A stretch of DNA of 21,728 bases from Desulfobacteraceae bacterium. Its GTDB lineage: Bacteria; Desulfobacterota; Desulfobacteria; Desulfobacterales; Desulfosalsimonadaceae. A program made the translations under genes and the position numbers. The DNA is taken from NCBI GenBank assembly GCA_021162325.1, contig JAGGYV010000274.1, positions 1 to 21,728 on the forward strand, read 5' to 3'. The notes beneath the pieces are model-generated. The model saw only the letters and a program-made list of their open reading frames with translations. It was not told the origin of the DNA and made no database searches. This document shows positions 7,090 through 13,658 of the stretch, in pieces; positions within the stretch are counted from its first letter, which is position 1, and each line of letters begins with the position of its first letter.

Positions 7090-7431
7090 TCAACTGTTTT
7101 CTTGTTCATTCTTATTGGCCCAAATCGGATCTTCGCCAAATTGTTTAAACCATTTTTCCCGGTCGCTTAAATATTTTTCAACCTCCTGCCGGGTAAATGA
7201 GAATTTATAATCATCACAATATTGGATAATGATTTTATAAGCCTGGATGATTTCCGTTGTTTTGCTTTCAGCCTGTTTCTGGTCGGATAAATTTTTATCC
7301 GGGTGCCATTTTTTTATTAATTGCTTATAATTTTCCCTGATTTGTTCCCGGGTTGCCGATTCGGTCAGGCCCAAAGATTTTCGGGATTGAGTGATAATTT
7401 CAAATTTGGATTTTTTTGTATCCATTGGCAT
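7090..7431 (-). CDS. Small DnaJ-domain protein
   Basis: Residues ~10-75 form a J domain: SRKSLGLTESATREQIRENYKQLIKKWHPDK, with the HPD tripeptide that stimulates the ATPase of DnaK-type Hsp70, then a helix III/IV region (TEIIQAYKIIIQYCDDY). There is no Gly/Phe region, zinc-finger or C-terminal substrate domain, so it is a stand-alone J protein of about 113 residues, not DnaJ itself. A short acidic tail (FGEDPIWANKNEQ) ends it. The frame is open from 7482, but the ATGs at 7431 and 7425 fit the J domain better; the ribosome binding site is weak for all of them. It is first in the leftward group leading to the split-barrel protein and prxU. Confidence 0.82.
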   Translation of the reverse strand: MPMDTKKSKFEIITQSRKSLGLTESATREQIRENYKQLIKKWHPDKNLSDQKQAESKTTEIIQAYKIIIQYCDDYKFSFTRQEVEKYLSDREKWFKQFGEDPIWANKNEQENS

Positions 7432-7520
7432 TCTTATTGTTTTTTCCGGGACTGTTTTTTGCGTAAAAAATGGCGAGACCAATCTTTGACCCGGGTTTTT
7501 CGTGAAGAAAAATAAAAATT

Positions 7521-7661
7521 GATGGCGTCGTAGAAAGTCCCATCTACGGCGTTGTAGCGATTTTTCAGCTTCTCAATATACTACATGTATTATCTTAAAT
7601 CTGAAAAACCACTACGCCTTGCCATATTTTATGGTATTGGTGGAATTTTTACTTAGCCATC
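7521..7661. repeat. ~141-bp palindromic element with GATGGC...GCCATC ends
   Basis: The left end GATGGCGTCGTAGAAAG and right end TTTTTACTTAGCCATC are related inverted termini. Inside, GGCGTTGTAGCG with ATTTTTCAG pairs with CTGAAAAACCACTACGCC. The centre holds TACATGTA, an 8-bp palindrome. No reading frame. It is followed at 7668-7684 by CTTTTTACGAGTTTATC, another version of the same end motif. It fills most of the 7483-7784 gap between the J-protein gene and the hydrolase operon. It looks like a MITE-like non-autonomous element; I recall related sequences from Desulfobacterales genomes but cannot verify that here. Confidence 0.75.
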
Positions 7662-7746
7662 GGGCTACTTTTTACGAGTTTATCAAAATTAACACTCTCA
7701 AAAATCAAATTCAACCATAGAATTGAGCTAATGCTCACAGAAAACC

Positions 7747-7797
7747 AAAAAAAACAGCGGTCATTCGTGGCAGGGCTGGTTGATTTACACGAATGAC
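7747..7797 (-). terminator. Candidate intrinsic terminator of the glycyl radical enzyme operon
   Basis: On the minus strand GTCATTCGTG (7797-7788) pairs perfectly with CACGAATGAC (7769-7760). After CGCTG a run of eight T follows (7754-7747 region). The left arm contains the last two codons of the hydrolase gene, and the stop codon sits in the 18-base loop. A loop this long and the 5-base gap before the T run are unusual, so confidence is moderate. Confidence 0.5.
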
Positions 7798-8450
7798 TGA
7801 ATAAATTTCCGAATCTTTTTTTTCCCCGTGTAAATACCGAAATGCCCTTCGCACAAAATATCCACATCCAGGGAGATCATTTTTTTCAAAGAGGCGATAT
7901 AGTCTTTGCGGTCGGATTTTAGATCTGAATCCAGAGGACCGTGTACGTCCTGACCAAACAACACCTTTTTCCCGTCAGACTCGGTAAGAAATACCAGGGA
8001 GCCGGGGGAATGGCCCGGGGTGTGGATGGCGGTAATAATTTTGTCGCCCAACAGAATGTCGGCTTGCTTGCCGGAAATTTTCTGATCTACTGTAAATGGC
8101 TTGATGCTTGATCCGTACCAGCTGGCTGCTGTTACCGTGTTGTCTCCTTTTTCCAGGTACTGGGCGTCCAGCTTATGAGCAATGGTTTTACAGGCAAGAT
8201 CTTTACGGACATTTGCCGCGCCGCCGGTATGATCATAGTGGCAGTGGGTGATCAGCAGGTAATCAATGGTTGCAGGGTCCACATTGCACCCGGAAATGTT
8301 TGCGTACAGACGATCCAGGCGGTTCCCGCAGCCTGCGTCGACCAAGGCGGATTTCCCGTTAAAGCAGATCAGATAGCTGGCTGCATCTTCTGGAGCGGTA
8401 TATCCGGCACCGCCGACCTGAAAGATTTCTGAAGTGATTTTAAGCTTCAT
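7785..8450 (-). CDS. Metallo-beta-lactamase-fold hydrolase, translationally coupled to the glycyl radical enzyme
   Basis: A 221-residue stand-alone MBL-fold protein. THCHYDHTGG (His69, His71, Asp73, His74) is the HxHxDH metal site. HTPGHSPGSLVF (~140-151) supplies the next histidine, GQDVHGPLDSD the bridging aspartate, and ILCEGHFG (~205) the last histidine, so a complete two-metal site is predicted. The family includes glyoxalase II, lactonases and thioester hydrolases; the substrate cannot be read from the sequence. No signal peptide, so cytoplasmic. An upstream ATG at 8465 is in frame, but the ATG at 8450 is more likely because the protein then begins MKLKITSEIF. This start overlaps the end of the upstream glycyl radical enzyme gene by 11 bases (ATGAAGCTTAA), a strong sign of co-translation and of a shared pathway. 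Confidence 0.85.
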   Translation of the reverse strand: MKLKITSEIFQVGGAGYTAPEDAASYLICFNGKSALVDAGCGNRLDRLYANISGCNVDPATIDYLLITHCHYDHTGGAANVRKDLACKTIAHKLDAQYLEKGDNTVTAASWYGSSIKPFTVDQKISGKQADILLGDKIITAIHTPGHSPGSLVFLTESDGKKVLFGQDVHGPLDSDLKSDRKDYIASLKKMISLDVDILCEGHFGIYTGKKKIRKFIQSFV

Positions 8451-11400
8451 ATTCGGCCCGCTCAATCAGCTCCACCTGAATTTCCTTATTCAGCATGGTA
8501 AAATATGCGTTGTACCCGGAGATCCGGACCATGAGGTGTTTGTAGTTTTCCGGGTTGGCCATGGCATCTTTTAATGTTTCCGATGTCACCACATTAAACT
8601 GAAGCTGCATGCCGCCCATATCAAAATAGGTGTTCACATATGATGCCATGATATCCACGCTTTTTTCCCGGGTATCTTCCGGACTTAAATTCAGTTTTAC
8701 ATTAAACGCGATATTATTGTCCATGCATTCCGGATCCAATTGTGCCACGTCCCGGATATTATCCAAAAAGCTTTTAGATGCAGCAGGATGAGGAGTCAGG
8801 CCCGGTGTAAAGGCTTTGCCGTAAAGACGCCCTGATGGGAGCGCCCCGGAAAGGGAGCCGTAGGCCACATGCTGGGACATGGACCAAAATCCGGTGGTGT
8901 ATTTTCCGCCTCTGTAATTGGTCTGGTTGTGGTGAATGTCATGAACCATGTGCGTAATCCGGTTGGCCATGTCAATGACCGCCGGGTTGCCAGACCCGAA
9001 CCTGGGCACTTTGTTCATGATCATGCTTAGCAGCGCCGGATCATTTTCAAAATTGGTGTCAATGGCTGATTTCAATTTTATAAATGTAACGACTTTTTCA
9101 TCAAACACCAACTGTTTGATCGCCATCATGGAATCAATTACATCCGCCAGTCCGATATTGGATGTGCCGGACGTGTTGTATCTGGCACCGCCTCTGGTAA
9201 TGTCTGTCGCGTTTTCAATGGAACCGGCCATCATGGACGACAGTAGCGGGGTTGGGCGGTAGGCCACATGCGCTTTGGCCAGCATATTGTTAAATTCAAT
9301 GGCCTGGCAGATTAAATATTTGGTTTGTGCGGCATAGGCATTAAAAAAATCATCAAATAATTGAAAATCATTATTTTCAATGCTACCGGTTTTCGGGCCC
9401 GGATCCCAGTTCATCAGCGGGTGGGACCCGTTGTTTAACGCCATTTCAAGGGGTGCGACCATATTAAATAAGATAGAACCGGTATGCCCCATATGTTTTC
9501 CGGAAATGGTCGGTTCCACGCATCCGGTGGCAGACCAGTCGCGCATATCTTCAACCGGATAATCATGCTGTTCGAGCGCTTTAAACACGGCCTTGTCATT
9601 ATGCATGGACGGAGTTCCGGCAGTGATGATGTTGACCTCACACAACCGTTTCAAATAGGTGTTGGAGTTGACATCCGGGTGAAACCGGGCATTGACATTC
9701 ACGTCACGCAGGCCAAGGATTTCAGCAGCTTTTAGCATGATATAGGTCATATCATTAACCGCATCCTTGCCGTCCGGTGTCATACCGCCGATGGTGAGCG
9801 CCTGAGTGGAAGATGCGCCGCCGAATAAATAGTTGCCAATATCCGGCGACAAGGGAAGATGGTCGGAAAATCGTAAAAACAGGCTGCCGATCAGTTCGAT
9901 GGCGGTTTTGATATTTTTTGCCTGGTCCTCCCTTGTTTTAATTTTTTTCATATCCGATATAAAATACGGTTGCAGCAACTGATCCAGGCGGCCGAATGAG
10001 AAACCGGTATTGGCATTTTCCAGGTTTAGCGCCACCCAGGAGATATTCAGCAGGTTGGCGGCTTCATCCAGGGTCTCTGCCGGTTGCATAGGGACTTTGG
10101 CGCAGATGTTTGCCAGGCGGATGAGTTCTTTTTGTCGTTTTAAATCAGTTTCTGATTTGGCCTGATGGGTGGCGGTTTTTGAAAGGTTGTGCGCATACGT
10201 ATTAAGCCCTTCAAGGGTGATTTTCATGGATTCCAGAGAAATGGTTTGTTCTTTGCTTAAATCCTTATTATCCAGTTGCTGATCAATATCATCCATGATT
10301 CCGGATGTCCCTTTTGTCAGCAGGGTTTTAAAATCCGGGATAGTATGGGAAATGCCCACGGATTTCCAGACAAAATAGGCCACCCACCGTTCTTCAATGC
10401 GCTGGCAATGGGGATAATCATAATTCGTGCGGACAAATTCCCGGAAATTTCGCTTGGCCCAGAATGGGAAGATGTCATTGTGCAGTTTTGCTGCGGTTTC
10501 ATCTGAAATGGCATAGGGATTTAAAATACGTTTGTCAATTGACCCCAGCTCTCCCCAGACCATTACTCCCTGAGCATCCGGGTACACAATCACGCCAATG
10601 GTATCATTGATGGTGGTGGTTCCGGCGATCAGGTCGTTTTTGCGGATAATGGGTTTTTTATTTCCCATCAGATATTTAAATGCCAGGGCCTGCCGGCATT
10701 CCGGCACCCACTCTTTTCCGGTGTTGTCTTTTTCAAACCCGTTTTCTCTATACCAGTGGGTTAGAAGCTCGGCGCGTTCTGCACAAATCTCCGGTTTAAT
10801 ATTAAAATAATCATCATGAAATTTTTCCAGTCGCGGGAAATCCGTTAAACCGAATTCAGACAGAAAGGGATCCGGCAAACAGACAACGCCGGGGTCTTTT
10901 TCATGACCGGAGCCTGGGGTTTTCATTCGATAATGGCGTCTGTTGACAAGGTCTTGTGATAGCTGCGGCTTGCATTGATTGTAGTTCCTCTTTCGGTCGG
11001 CAATGTCTGATTGATGGGCCTTTTCAAGCATTTTCTGATGCTTGCTACCCATGAGCAGGGAGACATAATAATTAAAGAGCTGAAGGTAGGCGAGGTTGCC
11101 GTCAAGGATCATCCGGTTTTTTAAAATCAACCCGAGGACTTCATTGGGTGTCACCTGCAACATTTCTATGAGCGCTTTTTCATCGGAAAAGCGAAGAATC
11201 ACATCCACGTCTTCTTCAATTTTTCGAATCACGGACATTTTACCATTAAAAAACACCGCTGTCTGCCTGATGCTCTCGGTATCGGTTTGAAATCCGATCT
11301 TAAAATTTATCCATCCGTCGGTTCCTTTGAGATAGGCGTTGAATTTTTCCCGTCGGTTAAAAAGAACCGCCATCAGCTGGAGGAGGATGTGGGACAATGA

Positions 11401-11508
11401 ATTAAATACCAGGCTTTTGCCTTTGTTTTTAAAGCGTTGGCCGGTAAAATTTTTTACGGGTGTGACAAGAAGAGTGGACATGAATTTTTGAATGTTTTGG
11501 GTGTTCAT
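8440..11508 (-). CDS. Glycyl radical enzyme (PFL-like) with SCP2-like N-terminal domain, substrate unknown
   Basis: A 1022-residue protein, about 200 longer than usual glycyl radical enzymes. The catalytic core runs from ~215 to the end. Cys663 in WSATGCVEPT is the thiyl-radical cysteine with its partner Glu665, and Gly998 in VRISGYNAYF is the radical glycine, 24 residues from the C terminus. GCVEP is shared with the dehydratase/lyase-type members rather than true pyruvate formate-lyase. Residues ~60-150 (GWINFKIG, AVFFNGK, DVILRFSDEKALIEML, NRMILDGNLAYL) read as an SCP2 sterol-carrier-like domain, which binds lipids or hydrophobic acyl groups. ATG 11508 is chosen over 11559 because of AGGAG 8 bases upstream. 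A TetR gene precedes it and an MBL hydrolase overlaps its end. No radical SAM activating enzyme is in the window; one must act from elsewhere. The segment PSGRLYGKAFTPG departs from the usual DGR...G.SP region, another hint of an unusual substrate. Confidence 0.92.
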   Translation of the reverse strand: MNTQNIQKFMSTLLVTPVKNFTGQRFKNKGKSLVFNSLSHILLQLMAVLFNRREKFNAYLKGTDGWINFKIGFQTDTESIRQTAVFFNGKMSVIRKIEEDVDVILRFSDEKALIEMLQVTPNEVLGLILKNRMILDGNLAYLQLFNYYVSLLMGSKHQKMLEKAHQSDIADRKRNYNQCKPQLSQDLVNRRHYRMKTPGSGHEKDPGVVCLPDPFLSEFGLTDFPRLEKFHDDYFNIKPEICAERAELLTHWYRENGFEKDNTGKEWVPECRQALAFKYLMGNKKPIIRKNDLIAGTTTINDTIGVIVYPDAQGVMVWGELGSIDKRILNPYAISDETAAKLHNDIFPFWAKRNFREFVRTNYDYPHCQRIEERWVAYFVWKSVGISHTIPDFKTLLTKGTSGIMDDIDQQLDNKDLSKEQTISLESMKITLEGLNTYAHNLSKTATHQAKSETDLKRQKELIRLANICAKVPMQPAETLDEAANLLNISWVALNLENANTGFSFGRLDQLLQPYFISDMKKIKTREDQAKNIKTAIELIGSLFLRFSDHLPLSPDIGNYLFGGASSTQALTIGGMTPDGKDAVNDMTYIMLKAAEILGLRDVNVNARFHPDVNSNTYLKRLCEVNIITAGTPSMHNDKAVFKALEQHDYPVEDMRDWSATGCVEPTISGKHMGHTGSILFNMVAPLEMALNNGSHPLMNWDPGPKTGSIENNDFQLFDDFFNAYAAQTKYLICQAIEFNNMLAKAHVAYRPTPLLSSMMAGSIENATDITRGGARYNTSGTSNIGLADVIDSMMAIKQLVFDEKVVTFIKLKSAIDTNFENDPALLSMIMNKVPRFGSGNPAVIDMANRITHMVHDIHHNQTNYRGGKYTTGFWSMSQHVAYGSLSGALPSGRLYGKAFTPGLTPHPAASKSFLDNIRDVAQLDPECMDNNIAFNVKLNLSPEDTREKSVDIMASYVNTYFDMGGMQLQFNVVTSETLKDAMANPENYKHLMVRISGYNAYFTMLNKEIQVELIERAEYEA

Positions 11509-11570
11509 TTTTTCTCTCCTGCTGAGTGCGTATATTTTTATATATGATACCGTTTTCAACCAAATATTTA

Positions 11571-11644
11571 GCGGGAGGGGATAAACCCCGCCCCTACGGG
11601 AAAAACCATAAATCCCATGTAGGGGATGGCTTTATGCCCTCCCG
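11571..11644. repeat. GTAGGGG palindromic repeat, copy 2
   Basis: Second copy of the element at 3051-3123. It shares GGGGATAAACCCCGCCCCTACGG-type sequence (11577-11599), then ATGTAGGGGATGGCTTTAT and CCTCCCGGG. The first inner hairpin has one mismatch here. It lies in the 187-bp gap between the TetR stop and the start of the glycyl radical enzyme gene, where a messenger hairpin could set relative expression of the two. Confidence 0.8.
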
Positions 11645-11694
11645 GGAATCTTCCTGTATTTGTTAAATCGTGAATTAAGCGATTAAACAAAACG

Positions 11695-12345
11695 TTATTC
11701 TTCACCTTTTGGCTTGATCGCAATTTCCATCAAATCATTGATTAATCGGTAAATCAGTTCTTCTGACGCTTCTTCAACTTCTTGTAAAACGCGGCTGTTA
11801 AACAAGTTGACCACGCCATGAAGCGTGCTCCAAATGACAATCGTCCGGTACAGGGCTTCTTTTTCGTCAATGGCTTTATTCCCATCATAGAGATCCATGA
11901 CCGTCCGGGTCGTAATTTCAGATACCTTAAGCGCGGTCTGTTTTTCGATGAATGCGGTGGGTTCCATGGGCGTGCCTTTGTAGTCCGCATATTTGGGGGT
12001 GTTCCGGCTGAACATGATCTCATAATAATCCGGGTATTCAATGCCGAATTTAAAATAGGCGTGCATCATGGCATGAAGTCTATCGCGGATGGGTTGGTCT
12101 GAGTTATAAATTTCGGAAAACCGGTCCACCAGCATTTGAAATCCTCGGGTCTGAATGGCAAGGTACAGGTCATCCTTGTTCTCATAATAATTGTAAATGT
12201 TGGCGGCGGTCATTTTCAAACGCGTGGCTAACTTGCGCATGGACAGGGCGTCAAAGCCGTCGTCGCACATTAATTTCAGGGCGGTTGTCAGAATATCATG
12301 TTTGACGATTTCAATTTCTTCCGGACTTCGAATGGCTTTGGGCAT
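11695..12345 (-). CDS. TetR-family transcriptional regulator
   Basis: A 216-residue one-component regulator. Residues ~12-65 are the TetR DNA-binding domain: ILTTALKLMCDDGFDALSMR, then KLATRLKMTAANIYNYY, the recognition helix ending in the characteristic NIYNYYENKDDLY. Residues ~80-205 form the ligand-binding domain, with YPDYYEIMFSRNTPKY reminiscent of the WHG/TetR_C_13-type group that often senses acyl or aromatic compounds; the ligand is not evident. The start has GAGAGGA before the ATG. The gene is directly upstream of, and on the same strand as, the glycyl radical enzyme gene, so it probably controls that operon and itself. Two tandem palindromes 160 bp upstream are candidate operators. 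Confidence 0.9.
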   Translation of the reverse strand: MPKAIRSPEEIEIVKHDILTTALKLMCDDGFDALSMRKLATRLKMTAANIYNYYENKDDLYLAIQTRGFQMLVDRFSEIYNSDQPIRDRLHAMMHAYFKFGIEYPDYYEIMFSRNTPKYADYKGTPMEPTAFIEKQTALKVSEITTRTVMDLYDGNKAIDEKEALYRTIVIWSTLHGVVNLFNSRVLQEVEEASEELIYRLINDLMEIAIKPKGEE

Positions 12346-12360
12346 AATTTTCCTCTCCCA

Positions 12361-12476
12361 GATTTCTCACAAGCCGGAGCACTCCATGGACTGCGTTATT
12401 TAGCCATTGAAGTAAAGGATTACGGCTTCGTCGCTGAAATGCCTTGTTCCTGAATCACTCCGAATCGTGAGAAATC
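12361..12476. repeat. ~116-bp palindromic element in the TetR leader
   Basis: Exact terminal inverted repeat GATTTCTCAC (12361-12370) / GTGAGAAATC (12467-12476). Inner similarity continues (GCCGGAGCACTCCA against TGAATCACTCCGAA). No reading frame. It sits between the putative operators at 12503-12529 and the TetR start codon, so it would be transcribed as a large hairpin in the 5' leader. The rest of 12346-12743 holds the operators, repeat copy B and AT-rich sequence, with no gene. Confidence 0.65.
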
Positions 12477-12502
12477 AGGGTAACAATTAAATATTTTTAT
12501 AC

Positions 12503-12529
12503 TTAACAGTGTTAAATTAACATTGTTAA
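12503..12529 (-). promoter_or_regulatory. Tandem operator candidates, two TTAACA-N-TGTTAA palindromes
   Basis: TTAACAGTGTTAA (12503-12515) and TTAACATTGTTAA (12517-12529) are each perfect 13-bp palindromes around one central base, with centres 14 bp apart. A TTGACT box on the minus strand (12543-12538) lies just upstream as a possible -35, which would place the palindromes across the promoter. The spacing and symmetry suit binding of two TetR dimers. They are upstream of the TetR gene with no other gene start nearby, so autoregulation of the TetR-glycyl radical enzyme operon is the natural reading. Confidence 0.6.
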
Positions 12530-12662
12530 TAATAAAAGTCAAATAAAAATCAGCATTGTTTCGCCGTTCTTCTTTGTGTTTCGCCGTTTTTCTTTAAAAG
12601 GTACTGAAAATTGAGGATAATCAAAGATTCTAATCTTATTGAAGTAAAATGAAAAGCTTCCA

Positions 12663-12756
12663 AATAACTCATCCATAACCTTTTGAAATGATAGGCAAGT
12701 TATTTTTCTGATACAGTGGTAATTCGTCACCATGAAAAGCTTTTTACGAAGCCGTC
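12663..12756. repeat. Dispersed ~92-bp repeat, copy B (contains the cmk stop codon)
   Basis: Partner of copy A at 5042-5133. The right end CTTTTTACGAAGCCGTC (12740-12756) carries the shared end motif. The cmk stop codon (12746-12744) and its last residues Thr-Ala-Ser are encoded inside this end, showing that the repeat has become the 3' end of the gene. The TGGTAA-TTCG-TCACCA hairpin has lost one base pair compared with copy A. Confidence 0.75.
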
Positions 12757-13442
12757 ACTTTTAACTTTTCCGGTTTATCCGGGTTAGGGTAAATATATTT
12801 CATCATCTGTTCAATCACGGATTCAACAGAATATTCTGTTGAATCAATCAAAATGGCATCGTCAGCCGGTTTGAGGGGTGCCGCTTTCCGGGAGGAATCA
12901 TTATTATCCCGGCGCTGCATATCCGCTTCTACTTCTGCCAATTTCTGGGGTGCTTTTTCTTCAAGTTCTTTGTGACGCCGGGATGCCCGAACCTTTAAAT
13001 CCGCTGTCAGGAAAAACTTGACATCCGCTTGAGGAAACACGACCGTTCCCATATCACGACCTTCAAAAACAGCCGCTTTTTCCGCCCCCATTTTACGTTG
13101 AATCCCCAGCAGTGCCTTTCTTACCACCGGATGGGCGGAGACCGCCGAAGCCATCATGGACATCTCCGGCGTCCGGATATCATCCGAGATATCGATTTCC
13201 CCGGAATAAAGGCACACGCCCTTATTCTTACGGACAAACCTTAATTCCAAATCATTACACAGGGCCTCAAGCCGATGTTCATCGTCAACAGAAATGCCTT
13301 TTACCTTTGCTTCAAAGGCAACACCCCGATACAGCGCCCCGGTATCAATATATTTATATTGCAATCGGTCTGCCAAAGCCTTGCTGACAGTCGTCTTTCC
13401 GGCACCAGCCGGCCCGTCAATGGTAATAACAAGGTTTTTCAT
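12744..13442 (-). CDS. cmk: Cytidylate kinase
   Basis: A 232-residue (d)CMP kinase that phosphorylates CMP and dCMP with ATP in pyrimidine salvage and membrane phospholipid turnover. Residues 10-18 (GPAGAGKTT) are the P-loop. KYIDTGALYRGVAF (30-43) is the nucleoside-monophosphate binding segment with the Cmk-specific Asp-Thr-Gly-Ala-Leu-Tyr-Arg. FEGRDMGTVVFPQADVKFFL and RRHKEL with QRRDNNDSSRKAAPL give the remaining substrate and lid arginines. The start has GGAGG before the ATG. It follows hisC on the same strand, a common pairing in Deltaproteobacteria (hisC-cmk), here split by a 200-bp repeat-filled gap. The C-terminal NPDKPEKLKVTAS looks repeat-derived: NPDKP-KLK recurs at the end of the DUF374 protein, and TAS-stop lies in repeat copy B. 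Confidence 0.95.
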   Translation of the reverse strand: MKNLVITIDGPAGAGKTTVSKALADRLQYKYIDTGALYRGVAFEAKVKGISVDDEHRLEALCNDLELRFVRKNKGVCLYSGEIDISDDIRTPEMSMMASAVSAHPVVRKALLGIQRKMGAEKAAVFEGRDMGTVVFPQADVKFFLTADLKVRASRRHKELEEKAPQKLAEVEADMQRRDNNDSSRKAAPLKPADDAILIDSTEYSVESVIEQMMKYIYPNPDKPEKLKVTAS

Positions 13443-13514
13443 AAAACCTCCGCAGTTGGACTCCCTTATACTGATATATTACGAAGCTCCAAAATAATTA
13501 AATTTTATGCGAAT

Positions 13515-13649
13515 AGTGACTAAAGTTTAAAGTGACCTAAAGTGCCTAAAGTTAAGGACTGCGCAGTAGGCGCCATCATTTTTAATAAAAATTAACGATG
13601 CCGGAGGCATCAACCTTAACTTTAGTCACTTTTTACTTTAGATCACTTT
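13515..13649. repeat. Inverted and tandem CTAAAG repeat element between hisC and cmk
   Basis: The left arm (13515-13557) is built of tandem AGTGNCTAAAG-like units ending CCTAAAGTTAAGG. The right arm (13614-13649) starts CCTTAACTTTAGTCAC and ends TTTAGATCACTTT. The arms are inverse complements with a small insertion. The centre holds a second hairpin, GATGCC-GGA-GGCATC (13597-13611). The inner word CTAAAGTTAAGGA recurs at 16902-16914, just before the thioesterase start. Confidence 0.75.
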
Positions 13650-13658
13650 CAACTCTAT

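Noticed and set aside
8440..11508. Glycyl radical enzyme as true pyruvate formate-lyase (PflB)
   Set aside because: The active site is GCVEP with a single Cys followed by Val-Glu, not the Cys-Cys pair of pyruvate formate-lyase, and there is an extra N-terminal domain.
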